64,000 bases of DNA from Niebla homalea (lineage: Eukaryota > Ascomycota > Lecanoromycetes > Lecanorales > Ramalinaceae): the NCBI GenBank assembly GCA_019925105.1, contig JAHGAU010000025.1:558001-622000 (forward strand). The letters run 5' to 3'. The notes under the pieces are model-generated. The model was not told the origin of the DNA. It was given only the letters and a program-made list of their open reading frames with translations, and did no database searches. Shown in pieces: positions 1 to 11,608 of this stretch. A program made the position numbers and the translations under genes. Position 1 is the stretch's first letter. Each line of letters opens with the position of its first letter.

Positions 1-1640
1 TAAACGGCCCCTATTAATAGAAATAGCGATAATTCATATAAATAACGTAAAGATTATAAAATAGAGAGGTTTTAAATCGAATAAGGGGTTTATAATTAAC
101 AAAATACGTATAAAGAAACGCGTACAACGCGTAAAAGTATTATTATTAAGGGGGGTAAATAAAGAACGGAAGGGATGAAAATGGTACGCGATAACGGATA
201 GAAATTAAACGGAGGCGGAAAAAACATTATTAAATATATATAAACGGGGAAAAAGCTAAATAAAAATAAAGGGATACCTAATAAATAAAAATAGGTTATA
301 AAAAGAAATAACCGTTAAATATACGGAAAAAAAGTAATAAAAGAAAAAACAATAAAGGCATTAAAAGGCTTCTTTACGATTAAGTAAAAAAATATTACGC
401 CGGAAACCTAATTGATACTATAAATCGGACTATAAAGGGTAAGAAACTTTTATATAGATACGGGGAAGGGTTTAAAGGAATTAAAGAGGTTGAACGGAGT
501 TTAAGGGACGGCAGTAAAAACGTTAATAAATAAAAGCGAAAAAAGATAAAAAGGATATATATAAAATAAAAAGGTAATAGAGAAAACGCTATAAATAAAA
601 ACGGAAACAAATTAAACAATAAGGGCTATAAAGGTAATACTTATATTAACGGCGAAAGAAATAAAGGCCGGAAAGAAAATAATAATATTAAGGAAAACGA
701 AAATAATAACCGTATAATTATTAAACGAAAAAAAAAAGGGCATAATAATAAAGGTAAATCCGCTATAATTAATAAAAACGTTTAAAGTAACAGAAAAGTT
801 ATTAATAAAATAGATTATTATAATGCGTAAATTATAAAATAAGGATATTTTCCTTAATATAACCTTATTGGAAACGAAAAAAAGGTTAAAAAAGTTAAAG
901 GGATAAGCCGGTAAAAAAGGGTATAAAACGGTAAAAATATTAAGGTAATCTTTTATTATCGTAGTAAACGGGATATATTTAATAAAATTTATAAAAGAGG
1001 AAGGGGAAGTTACCTTAAAACGGATAAAAAAATATAATTTTCCACTTTAAACTAAAGATCATTAATTATAATCTCCCTTTATAATAAAAAGGCTAAACGT
1101 TTTTAATTATATAAAGAAATACTTTACGGTTATCCTAAATATAACTTTAATAAGGATATATAATAATATTTTTAATAAAAAGGTAATAAAGGGTAAATCC
1201 CTTAAATGAATAAAACCTTAAGATTAAATAGCGGATATCTGTTAATATTTTAAGTATTAAGGGTATAAATATATTATTATAAAGTACTTTAATAATATAA
1301 AGTATATAATATATATTAAAGGGTATAATACGTATAAATACGCTAACTTAATAATAAAGGGTTTAATAAAGAACGTATTAAAATACGTAACATATAAGAA
1401 TAATAGTTATTTAACGTAAAACTTATAATATATAATAAAAGCGAAAAAGATTTAACGTAAAAAGATTAGGATAATAATTAAGGTTTAGCGTTATAATTTA
1501 TATAAACTTAAACCGGTAAAGTAATTAAAGGTAATCTTAAAACGTAAATGAAGCTTATTAAACGGAAAAGGGTAAAACGTAATAATTAATAACGTAAAAA
1601 AAAGGAAACTTATAATAATATTAATCTTTAAGGCCGGCCG
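1..1640 (+). pseudogene. LINE-A ORF1 (gag-like), degraded and 5'-incomplete
   Basis: This is the segment of LINE-A upstream of the endonuclease. By position it is the ORF1 gag-like nucleic-acid-binding protein of Tad1-clade LINEs, which normally has a basic region and C-terminal CCHC knuckles. The matching segment in LINE-B (about 34020-35670, minus) starts with an ATG at 35670-35668 and reads MNSDEQRDPRGQKRY before RIP stops begin. No knuckle can be read with certainty, because Cys and His codons have become Tyr. The assignment rests on position and on collinearity with LINE-B. The boundary with ORF2 is approximate. Confidence 0.5.
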
Positions 1641-4600
1641 CCCGACTAAAATTGCTATTATAATAAGGAGATTAAAATAAACGATATTTAACCTTAAAAA
1701 AAGGCCGTTTATATAAATAAAAGTCAATAAAAAGAATCCGACGGATATTAATATTTAATATACTGACGCTTTTAAGGGTAATATAATATAACGTACATAA
1801 AGAAGTAATTAAAGTTATAATATTAATACTTAAATTTAAAGAAATAAAGGATATTAATATTATAGCGATATAAAAATTATTATATAACCCGTATACTTAT
1901 TCTTTAATTAACCCGGGTAATGGTTTTTACCTAGCCTTTAAAGGTAATAAGATAACGTAAACGTTTTTTTTATTAATAAAAAACTAAATATAGATAGTTA
2001 AGACGTTATTTATTATAAAAGGAACCTATATACGTTCTGAATTATATAAAAAAAGGGATATTAAAAGTAATTTAAATATTTATAATATATATAATCCGTT
2101 ATTAATTAATAGGAAAAAACCTTTTATAATCTTATTACTTAAAGATATTATAACCGTATTTAATAAGTATTTCTTAATAAAGAACTTTAATTTTTATTAT
2201 ACTTAATAAAACGAAGAAGATTATATAATTAATTATATTAAATTTAAAAAGCTATTAATAATTATTATACGGTTTAATTTTATATTATTAACATTAAAAA
2301 AGGCTATTATATAAAAAAGCCGTAAACTTGAAATTACGATTAACTTAATATTTAACTTAAAAAGTATTATTAATTCGGTCGTAATATACGGATTTTAAAA
2401 GGACCTTAAATACGGTTTAGACTACGTCCTAATACAGATAACCCTAGACTGGTCCATTAATAAGACTCCGCCTTTATTATTAAAATAAACGTAAAAGATA
2501 ATTAAAGAACTTAAAATATATATAAAAATAATAAAAATAATATCCCAATTAATAAAGCTTTCCTAGCTTAATAATAAGGAATAAATTAACCGTTTTATAA
2601 AATAAATAATAAAAATATTAAATAAAATAATTAATATAATAGTCTTAATAATAAAGCTATTTTAAAAAGTTGAAATTTATTAAAATAAAGAATATGTAAA
2701 AGTAATTATTAAAGTAAAAACGCTTATAAAATAAGTTATTAAATATAAAAACTAAAAGACGCTTTAATAATTAAAAAAAGCTTTAAAAAAAAAAAGAAAA
2801 AAATTATTTAAAAAATTAAATAAATATACTTCCGGACTATAATATATAACTTAATAATTTCCTTTTAAGGTATTTGGAAGTTAATAAAATATAATAAGGA
2901 ATAAAGTAAAAAACTTAAATTTATCTTTAAGTTTTTACCTTTGAAAAAATTAAATGGTATAATAATAAATATTTTTAACGGTAAAATTAAGACTCTTAAA
3001 AGGGTATTTTTTCTTTTATTACCGGAAATTAACTTAATAGATATCGGCGGTATTATATATTTTAAATTAATAATAATAAATAAAATAATAATTTAAAAAA
3101 TAATAATTAAGGCAATTAATAAACCGAAAAAAAATTATATCCTTAAACTTAACGGTATATTAAATAAATTCTTATTTATAATAATATTATTATTTAAAGA
3201 AATCTTTATTTATTTATTTTAAGCTTATTTTAATATAAAATATTATTCTTATAAATTTAAGGAAACCAAAACGATTATCCTTAAAAAGCCGGTTAAATTA
3301 AATTATTCGGAAGTAAAATTATATAAACTTATAATATTCCTTTATATATGAAGGAAAACTTTAAAAAGGTAATTATAAAGATCTTAAATAATTATATAGA
3401 AAAATATAAGTTATTCTTTAATTAATAAATAAAAATAAGAAGAAAACGGTTAATAAAAACGGTTCTTAAAAATTTAATTAATAACGTATATACGATATGA
3501 AACTATAAGAAAAAATATATTATAAGTTTTCTTTCCTTAAATATTATAAAGGCATTTAATAAAATAAATTATTAAAGGTTATTATATAATTTACGGAAAA
3601 AAAGGATTTTATTTTTCCTTATAAATTAAATAGAAAGTTTCTTAAGTAATTAAGTAATATTAATTAATTTAAAATAGAAAATAAATATAATAAAGCTTAT
3701 AATAATAGGGATTCTTTAAAGGTTATTTATTTTTTTAGTCTTATTCCTATTCTTTAATAGCCCGCTTATTAAAAATTTAATAAAATTAAAATAAAAGGTT
3801 TAAGTAAAAAGCTTTATTAATATTATTTGCCTTTTAATTTATAATACGTTTATTTATATAATTTATATAAAGTTAAAATAGGCTTATAAAGTCTATTTAT
3901 AATAAATAAAAATATATAAAACCCAGTTTATTCCGTATAAATATAAATTTATTTATATAATAAAAAGTCCGAAGCTATATAATATAATAGTTACGGTAAA
4001 CTTAAGTAATATCATAATAAAACCAGAAGCTAATATTAAGGTACTTAATTTATAAGTTAATAGGAAACTGGATTAAAAGGATTATATAAAAAAGGTTTAA
4101 AAGAAAATAATTTCGCAGGAAAGGGACCTTATTTACCTTATAACGTTAACGTAAGTAGCTATTTTATAAAAGGCTAAAATTATTTATTAAATAGTTATAA
4201 AGTTTATAATAATATACGTAATAACCATTTAATATATACCCGAAGGTATACTTAAATATAAGAAAAAGCCCGTCCGGTAACTATAGAAAATCTAAAATTA
4301 ATACTTAAAAATAATAAGTAAAATATATAAAATAATTCCCGTTCCGGTATTAAAATCCGAAGTCTTTATATTATTAATAAAGCTAACCCTTAATTAAATA
4401 GTTATTTAAAAAAAACTTAAAAAAAAATATAAACTTAATTATATTAATAAGAAATAAATATATCCGTTAAAATTATAAGAGGCCTCGGATAAAAAAAACG
4501 TAAGGAAATAATATTTACCTTTTTTACGGAAATTAAATTAAAATAAGCTAAAAGGAAATCGACCTAAGTTACGTTTAAAAAGTTAATATAAGAATATATA

Positions 4601-5600
4601 AATTTTTATTTAAAGTAAAAACGATAAAGGAAAAAAAGTTATAAAAATAAAGTTAATAACGATTATCTTATAAATTATAAAAAGGTAAACGGAATATTAA
4701 TATAAATATAAAGAATTAATCCCTTAAAAATAATAATATCCGGCTTTAAATAATAATAAGGTTATTAATAAGTATTTCCGGTATTACGGGATTATAAAGA
4801 AAAATAATAATACGTTAATAATTTAACTCCGGAATAATAAGAACGGCTTAATTTACTTACTTTTTATTATATACGCCGGTAATTAAATTAATATTAATTA
4901 TAAATATAACTAATAAAAATAGGATATTATATACGTGTTAATCTCTTATTTTTTATTTAAGGAGTTCCGACCGGGATTAATTAAAAAGATAAGGATTAAT
5001 AATTATCGTTAAATATTTATTAATAAAAGGGATATTAAAGTAACTATTAAATTTATAATAATTATAAGTTTATTATTATAATTCAGCTTAATTAAAGAAA
5101 TAAATAAAGTAGTTAAAAACTTAATTAAGAAATTTTATCGCCGATTTAAGGGTAAAAAATAACGGCGGAAAAACTATACTTAATAAGGGGTTAAAAGGGC
5201 TATAAATATTAAAGCGGTATAAAAAGTAATACTATATTAATCAGTAAGGTTATATAAATAAAGTAATAATAATATACGTATTAATAAGGATATTTAATAA
5301 TATAATCGGAATTTTAAAATTTTAATATTAAATAAACCCGTAAAAGAACGGAAGAATAATAAATTTAAAAGTAATCCTTAAGTAAATTCAGTCGTAATAT
5401 TATAGGTTTTCTTAGAAAAAACGTATAAATAAATTCTTATTCTTTAAACGGCCGTAAATACTTTTAACCTTTATAACGGGAATAAAGGCTAAGTAAATAC
5501 CGGTTTTTAATCCTAACGTTATAGATATCGGGTTTTTACGGTTACCAGTAAGGTTAAAGGGCCGATTATTAAGGAACGCCGGAATTAGCTTAATTAGACC
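1640..5600 (+). pseudogene. LINE-A ORF2: APE endonuclease - reverse transcriptase, degraded
   Basis: ORF2 of a non-LTR retrotransposon nicks DNA and primes cDNA synthesis at the target. An APE-type endonuclease is readable at about 1850-2500: a TRVCFF-like strand near 1950, a GDFNL motif near 2180, and a region just before 2480 resembling the usual SDH motif. Reverse transcriptase begins near 3110 with an AINKPKK block before the position of the PGPDG motif. It continues through a LFLFFNSPLI block near 3740 and the downstream block typical of Tad1 RT near 3890-4060. A further 1.3 kb to the tail is the place of the RNase H domain common in this clade, but I could not read its catalytic residues. 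Stops are nearly all TAA/TAG, as expected from RIP. It is certainly non-functional. Confidence 0.75.
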
Positions 5601-5608
5601 CGTAGTAT

Positions 5609-5631
5609 AAATCAATCAATCAATCAATCAA
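5609..5631 (+). repeat. (AATC)n 3' tail of LINE-A
   Basis: About five and a half copies of the tetranucleotide AATC close LINE-A. The reverse complement closes LINE-B at 23851-23870. A short tandem tail in place of poly(A) is a known ending for several LINE clades. It fixes both strand and 3' end. Confidence 0.9.
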
Positions 5632-8600
5632 AATAATAAAATATATAAAAATTAATTAAGTTAATATTCTTTATTCTTTTGAATCGTTGATTATAAAGCT
5701 TTAACCCGTAAATCGTATATTTTATTAACTTTAGGTAGTTATATTGTTATAACCGATATTTATAATTAACGGTATATTTAAAGCGAAAAGTTAATAGTTT
5801 CCTTTTTTTTACGTTATTCTGCTTTTAACTTTGGTATTCCCTTTAATATTATGGTATCTCGTTAAAAAATTAATAAGCTTAAATTTACGGTATTAATCGT
5901 TATTTATTTAATGAAATGTTAAGCGGTTAATAAACGTATAATATTAATTACCCAGTCACGCTCCTTACTTTTAATTGTTTTGTACTTTACCCTTACCGTA
6001 TAAAGCTATAGGATCGCCTATTTAATAATAATGTTATTATTGAAAGGAATTATACTTAAATTCATTCTTTTAATAAGTAACTTTTTCTATATAGTATAAA
6101 TTTAACGGTTATATGAACTATTATTAATATTTTTATTCTTAATTTAAGATTAGTTATATTTTTTAATAAAATAAAGATTTATAAGTAAACCCTTATTATA
6201 ACTGGCTTTATAAGGATTAAAGTTTTTAGGTATTCCCTTTAAGTTTTTAATATTATTTTTTATTTATAATAAGCGATTATAGCTTTAATCTTAAATATTA
6301 TTTGGGTAAAATATTACTATAATAAAAAAGTAGAATCTTAATATTATTTATATAATATTAATTAACTATTTAAATTTTAGGTTTTTAAGGCTATAAGCCT
6401 TATTATAAAGGATTAAGTTAAAACGTCTAGACATTTAATATTATTATTTCGCATTAAATAGTAAATTAACCGGTTAACAATTATTTATCGCTTATATAAA
6501 CTACAAAGAAAAATTATATTTATTAATTTATATATTATATAAGTTAATAATTATAATATTATTATTTACTAATTAAGTTATATTAAAGAACTTATTATCG
6601 TAATCCAGACAACCGGAGATTATCTTTTTATTTATTACGGGTATAAAGTTACGTAAATTATCGTAGTATTTAATAATCTTAAAAACGCCCGGAATAATAA
6701 AGTTAATAATTTTAATTTAATTATTGATTAAATATAAAAGAACAAGGATTAAAATAAGCTTATATAGGCTTTATTAATTTTTCGGTTTCTTTATACGTTT
6801 ATTATAAAATTAAAAAATATTAGTTTATAAATCTTAAAATTAAGGGTTTATAAAAGCTTTCTATCAACTTAAATAATATTTATATATAGTAAAATATTTA
6901 AAGCGATTTAAGTTTTATTTAAATTAACAACGTTGGCGAAGATTCTTTTTTAAAGTAGAATATATTTTAATATAATACTTAATATACCTTTAATAATAAC
7001 GACCTATTAAAATTATAGTTATTAAGATAAAACTATTCCGGATATTTAAAATTTTATATCTTTTCTTTCTTAAGGAATACTTAATAATTTATATAATACC
7101 TTTAAGTTCTTACGTTAATATTTTACGTTATTGAATTATTTTTATTATTCCTTGAAATTAAACTTGGTATTTATATTAAAAGGTATATACTTTATTCAAT
7201 CGGTAATAACTTTAAGCCTAATGATTTTATATTAACTTAAACTTTCTATATCTACGGTTTTATTTAACGTTTATATAAGTATTTCGATTACTTCCCAAAT
7301 ATTATTATTATTAAGCTTAAAACTTATAATATTATAAATAACTTAATATTTATAAAAATCGTATATTAAGCTATACGGTAAACGGTTAAAGACTTTAAAT
7401 AGCATCTTTTATATATAATTGAATACGGTTATTAAAGAGAATCTATTTTAATTTTCTGCTGGGTTAAAAGGTTTAAATTATAAATTAAGACTATCTTATA
7501 TTTAAAGTATTTCCAAATGTTTAAGTTCGGCAGGCTTATACTTAGTTAGAATATTATCTGGTTCCTCTAGATTTAAGCCCCGAAACATATTTATCTTTAT
7601 TTCTATTTCCGTTTCTGTTTTAAATTACGCTTTTAATAATAATTTAATTCAAAAGGCGGAGCGTAAAGGCTTAGAAGCTATAGAAATAGTAATTAAAGGA
7701 ATAGGAGCTATAAGAGGCTCCAATAAATCCGTCCGTTAAAAAAGTATATATTTAGCTTATTAATATTTTATAAGCGCTTAAAGTTTAATATACTAAGTAA
7801 TTTCATTTTATATATTATTATAAAAAAGACCTTTAAATAAAAAGATATTAATTTAACGTAAATAAAATAGTATATTTATAACGTAATTATTTACTTCTTA
7901 GTCCTTTTTCAGAATTCATTAATTATTATAATAATTATAACCGGGATATTCATTTATACTTAGGAATTATATAACTTTATTAAAAGATGAACCCTATTTA
8001 TTATTTTATTATTTTAAGATATAATTTTAAATATATTTATTAAAAATTAATCAGAAAAGATCTAAAATAAAATAATTATTAAGTTCTTTACCATTATAAA
8101 AGCCTATTTTTTTAATTAAATCTTCCAACTTAATTTATAATAGAATCTTTATTATAAGTACTTTTAAGGGTATAATTTAAGATAAATAATATATAAAAAA
8201 GGTTAAAATAATAAAGGTTAAAATATACGTTAAAATTAAGTATTAAAAATAGGATAAAAAGGTAAAATAAAAAAATAAAATAAGAAAATAAAATAATATT
8301 AATAAATGAAGCTTATTAGTGGATAATAATATTATTTATTATATTATTAATAAATAAGTAAATACTTATAATTTTAAATTATATATAAATATAAAAAAAA
8401 TAATAATTAACTGGGTACTATAATAGGCTTTTATAGCACCTGACTTTATAATAATAAATAAAAAAATCATTATATTTATATATTATTGTTATAAAGTATT
8501 AATAATATTAATAATAATTTTATTCTATTATATGTTACTTTCGTAATACGTTAAAATACCTTATTTATTAAACGGGCCTAATATAGTTTCTTATAATTAA

Positions 8601-8771
8601 CGGAAAACGATTAATAAGTATTAAAAGTAGAATTTAATTAAAAATTAAAATAAACTTAATACGGATAGTTATTATAATAGTCTCTTCCTTTTATATTTAT
8701 ATTAATAATTTTTATTTAAGGATTATAACTTAAGCTACTTTACCTTAAACGATAATACTTATAAAAAATAC
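5632..8771. other. RIP-mutated DNA, mostly unassigned
   Basis: Very AT-rich sequence between the LINE-A tail and the 27-bp repeat. I found no LTR ends shared with the other elements here and no recognisable transposase, RT or integrase motif on either strand. The only coding hint is a minus-strand frame starting at 7588. The patch around 7440-7740 is less mutated than its surroundings. It could be an old transposon of another class or RIP-affected host DNA. Confidence 0.5.
7023..7588 (-). pseudogene. Possible degraded reading frame, unknown product
   Basis: From an ATG at 7588 one minus-strand frame reads about 190 codons. Almost all its stops are TAA, at positions that could be Gln or Trp before RIP. 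A single TGA near 7207 is also explicable as mutated CGA or TGG. The first 28 codons (MFRGLNLEEPDNILTKY and onward, including HLEIL) are hardly mutated and of normal composition. The product is not recognised. It has no obvious zinc finger, membrane segment or transposase motif. In DNA this AT-rich a stop-tolerant frame can be chance, so the call rests on the clean N-terminal stretch and the absence of frameshifts. It may continue below 7023. Confidence 0.3.
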
Positions 8772-8879
8772 TTTTTAAAAGGTATTTAATAAAATATTCT
8801 CTTAAAAAATATCCGGTAAAACGTTTATTTAAAAGGCATCCGGTAAGGCGTTTACCTAAAAGGCTTTTAATAAAATGCT
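8772..8879. repeat. 27-bp tandem repeat, four copies
   Basis: Four adjacent 27-bp units start at 8772, 8799, 8826 and 8853, each built around AAAAGGCATCCGGTAAGGCGTT with substitutions. The two inner copies retain the ATCCGGTAA core and the two outer copies read TTTAATAA there. The period is a multiple of three, so on the minus strand the unit would encode a nine-residue repeat of the form NALPDAF plus two residues. Whether it was ever coding is unknown. Confidence 0.8.
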
Positions 8880-9312
8880 TTCCTCGTAACGTATTAATAG
8901 TACTTAATTATTATAAAGTCTTAAACTTAAAAACTTAATATTTAAAGCTTATTAATTATAACTATTAATTATTTCTTGAAATAAGTTAAATCCAATTAAT
9001 TTAAAAAATATTTCAAAAAAACGTAAAAAATATATTAAAAGTAATAAAGAAAAGAACATTGGTAAAAAGAATTCTTCTTTTATATACTTATATAAGTATT
9101 AAGTAATTCTTTTATTAATTAATTTTATTTAATCCGTTATTAAAGTACTTTATAAAAAATTAAATTATCTTAAAATAAGGAAGGTTTACGAAAGGCTTCC
9201 TTAAACCCTGCCCCTCCTTATAGGTCCCCGTTTACGTCCTAAAACCCTTAAATTATAAAAAAGAAACCCGATATTATTATTAAGTTTATTAATTAAAAGA
9301 AATTAAAACAAT
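8880..9312. other. Unassigned sequence with a weakly mutated patch
   Basis: AT-rich filler between the 27-bp repeat and the Asn-rich segment. The part at about 9180-9250 keeps CpC-rich stretches (CCCTGCCCCTCC) and is clearly less RIP-mutated than its flanks. No gene or mobile-element end was recognised. Confidence 0.5.
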
Positions 9313-10250
9313 AAATATAAATTATTCTGAAAAAGGTTCTTATAAAATTTAATAATACGTATAACGGTATTAATGTTAATAGAAACGTTATTAATGGTAT
9401 TAATAACGTAACTGGTAACCTTATTAATAATATTAATAATATTAATAGTATAACCAGTAAGGTTATTAATAATATTAATAATATTAACGGTATAACTAGT
9501 AAGGCTACTAGTAATACTTAGGGTATTAACGGTATAAGCAAGTTTACGAATAATAACGGTATTAATTCTTAGAATAATAATAATATTAATTCTTAGAATA
9601 GTACGAATAACAAGTATATCGTTAATAGCCGAAAGAATAAAATTATTTTTCCCTTCCCGGTTAAACGTAATTATTTAAATACTATTTATAAGTCTTAAGC
9701 TATATAAGTGAAATTGGATTAAAAGTAAAAGTAAAATATAATTAAAAAAAGTAATACTTTAATAATACGCTTTTCTTAATCGATAAAAATAAAGAATAAT
9801 AGAGTAAATCGATATCGTTAAATATAATTAATAGTTTTAATAATTTATTAATTATTTTTATTACTTTTATAGTTCTTATTATTTCCGTTATTTAATTTTA
9901 TATACCTTAATATTAATTTGAAATTTAAAGTAATATTATTATTAAAACTTATATTAAAACTTTAAATAAACTTAACGTTATAATAAGACGCTACTATATA
10001 AGTTATTTATTTAATAAAGATTATAATAAATTTATTTAACTTATATTTTTAAATATATAATATATTAAAGTAGAATATAAAGAATTTAAAAAACGAATAT
10101 AAAGGTTATATAAAAGTTAGAAGGCGGGTATATAAATCCATTTAAAGTTATAATTTAAACAATAAATTTTATTATTATTACGGTAAAAAATAATACGCTT
10201 AAGAAATATTATATTTTTTAAAGAAATTTATAAAGAGTTAACCGATAACT
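9313..10250 (+). pseudogene. Asn-rich reading frame, possibly gag-like, degraded
   Basis: In the plus frame through 9370-9640 the sequence encodes an Asn/Ile/Ser-rich repeat (units such as INNINNIN and GINGI, and INSQ with Q read as TAG). A basic stretch (SRKNKIIFPFPVKRN) follows near 9630-9680. All stops in this frame to about 10250 are TAA/TAG, none is TGA, consistent with Gln codons hit by RIP. Near 10170-10210 a block reading YYYYGKK could be a mutated C-x2-C zinc knuckle, but the last Cys does not align. Low-complexity gag of an LTR element is the best guess; a host low-complexity protein is an alternative. Downstream frames are ambiguous. Confidence 0.3.
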
Positions 10251-10869
10251 TCTATCTTAAATAGTTTGATTACGTTTTTTATTGTATATATTATATAATT
10301 AATTTTATAGAAATTAATTTTAAGGGATTAAAGTTCTTTAAATATAAGTAAAACCCTATATAAGGCTTTTATAAAATTACGTATCTTATTAAAGGCTTTT
10401 ATAAACATATATATTACATTTTTGACGTATTAATATATAATGAATTTTAATAAATTCTACTTTAAAAACCAATAGTTCCTAAAATATATTAAATAATATT
10501 TCTTTATAATTTATAATAATCTATACCGCCTTAATAAGTTTAATAATTAATTATATAAAATATACTTAAAATACGATTTCTTCCTCGTAAATTTAAATAG
10601 TTACTCGGATATATTTAACCTTAATAAAGACTTAGACTTTAAATTAAGTAATAATAACGATTCTTCTAGACTAAATAATAATAAATAAAGGGTTATAAAT
10701 ATTAATAACTTTAAAGAACGTTTAAAGGGAAATATATAATAGCGATTTAATAACTTGTTCAATAAAAAAGAAACATAAAATGTCGGGAGTAAACTCAAAG
10801 AATTACCAGATTTAAGTAATATCCCGGGCATAAGTATAAATACGTATAATCTTAATGCTTAATCCCTAG
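10251..10869. other. Unassigned AT-rich sequence
   Basis: No reliable coding frame, LTR end or motif was seen. A plus-strand stretch near 10650-10690 could read DDDSSRLNNN and may extend the preceding Asn-rich segment, but the frame cannot be followed through. Confidence 0.4.
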
Positions 10870-11105
10870 GGTAACTATATCTTAAGGTGGTTACTGGTTA
10901 TATCTTTAGGATGGCTATATCTTTGGGGTGGAGGCATCTCGCTCGTTATATCTTTGGGGTAAAGGCATTTTACTTATTATATCTTTGGAGTCGGTATATC
11001 TTTAAGGTAAAAGCATCTTTAAGGTGGAAGTATCTTTGGGGTAAAAGTATCTTTAAAATAAAAGCATCTTCTTGCTTATTGCATTTGGGGTGGCTATTAA
11101 TAATA
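10870..11105 (+). repeat. Degenerate minisatellite, ATCTTTGGGGT units
   Basis: About ten imperfect repeats are built on TATCTTTGGGGTGGAGGCATCT, in half-units of about 10-12 bp (ATCTTTGGGGT alternating with GGAGGCATCT or AAAAGCATCT). The block keeps TpG and CpA, so it is far less RIP-mutated than its flanks. An open frame across it (10887-11135) is a by-product of the repeat and not a gene. Confidence 0.75.
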
Positions 11106-11188
11106 TTTATTATAATAATATATAATACCCTATAGCATAATCTGCTTATGGATATATAGAAATAAATAGTTAACCCCCGTTTTCGCGT

Positions 11189-11244
11189 CTTTATTGCGAT
11201 GCCTTTATTGCGATGCCTTTATTGCGATGCCTTTATTGCGATGC
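11189..11244 (+). repeat. 14-bp tandem repeat, four perfect copies
   Basis: Four identical adjacent units of CTTTATTGCGATGC start at 11189, 11203, 11217 and 11231. Perfect identity with intact TpG shows that the array is young or untouched by RIP, unlike nearly everything around it. Confidence 0.9.
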
Positions 11245-11270
11245 TTGTCAAAGCCTTACACAGACTTTAA

Positions 11271-11480
11271 GGTCCGGTTTGAGACGGGATCGAACCGGGT
11301 TCAAGACGGGATCGAACCAGGTTTAAGACGGGATCAAACCGGGTTTAAGACGGGCTCGAACCAGGTATAAGACCGGTTTAAGCTTAAGACGGGCTTAAAT
11401 CGGGTTTGAGACGGGCTCGAACTGGGTTTGAGACGGACTCGAACTGGATTTAAAACCGGTTTAAGATTAATTCAAACCGG
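11271..11480 (+). repeat. 21-22 bp minisatellite, GGTTTGAGACGGGATCGAACC units
   Basis: About nine tandem units follow GG(G)TTTRAGACGGG(A/C)TCGAACC. The first are nearly identical; later ones degrade and shift to ACCGGTTTAAG half-units. GC content is much higher than the surroundings and CpA/TpG are present. To 11590 the sequence continues with related AACCGGTTT and AACCCAGGTTTAA words in the opposite sense, giving local inverted symmetry. Confidence 0.8.
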
Positions 11481-11608
11481 TTCTTAAGCTTAAACCTATT
11501 TTGCGACTGTTTTAACCCAGGTTTAATCCAGATTTAACCCCGTTTCAAGCCTAATATATACCGGTTTCAAACCGGATTTTAAGGGTAAACCCGTCTTTTT
11601 ACGGTATA

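Larger units (their letters stand above)
1..5631 (+). mobile_element. LINE-A: Tad1-like non-LTR retrotransposon, RIP-degraded
   Basis: The element enters from the left edge and ends at an (AATC)n tail at about 5609-5631. It is collinear with LINE-B on the minus strand, whose 5' end lies about 150 bp further out, so only a short 5' piece should be missing. It carries a gag-like region followed by endonuclease, reverse transcriptase and a C-terminal extension, all with TAA/TAG at former Gln/Trp codons. LINE-A is uninterrupted at the site where Copia-1 inner sits in LINE-B (around 3715-3725), so it serves as an empty-site control. Its own target duplication cannot be judged because the 5' end is outside the window. 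Confidence 0.85.

Noticed and set aside
1491..1727. Matching hydrophobic open frames at 1491-1727 (minus) and 33804-34022 (plus)
   Set aside because: They are antisense shadows of the same LINE region in the two LINE copies, conserved only because the LINE is conserved.
5632..8771. DNA transposon with a DDE transposase
   Set aside because: I looked for DDE-type blocks and inverted ends and found none that could be supported.
10887..11135. 82-codon open frame rich in Trp, Tyr and Phe
   Set aside because: It spans the ATCTTTGGGGT minisatellite and has no start context or homologous copy.
11189..11480. CRISPR-like array
   Set aside because: Units are directly adjacent tandem repeats without unique spacers, in a fungal setting.
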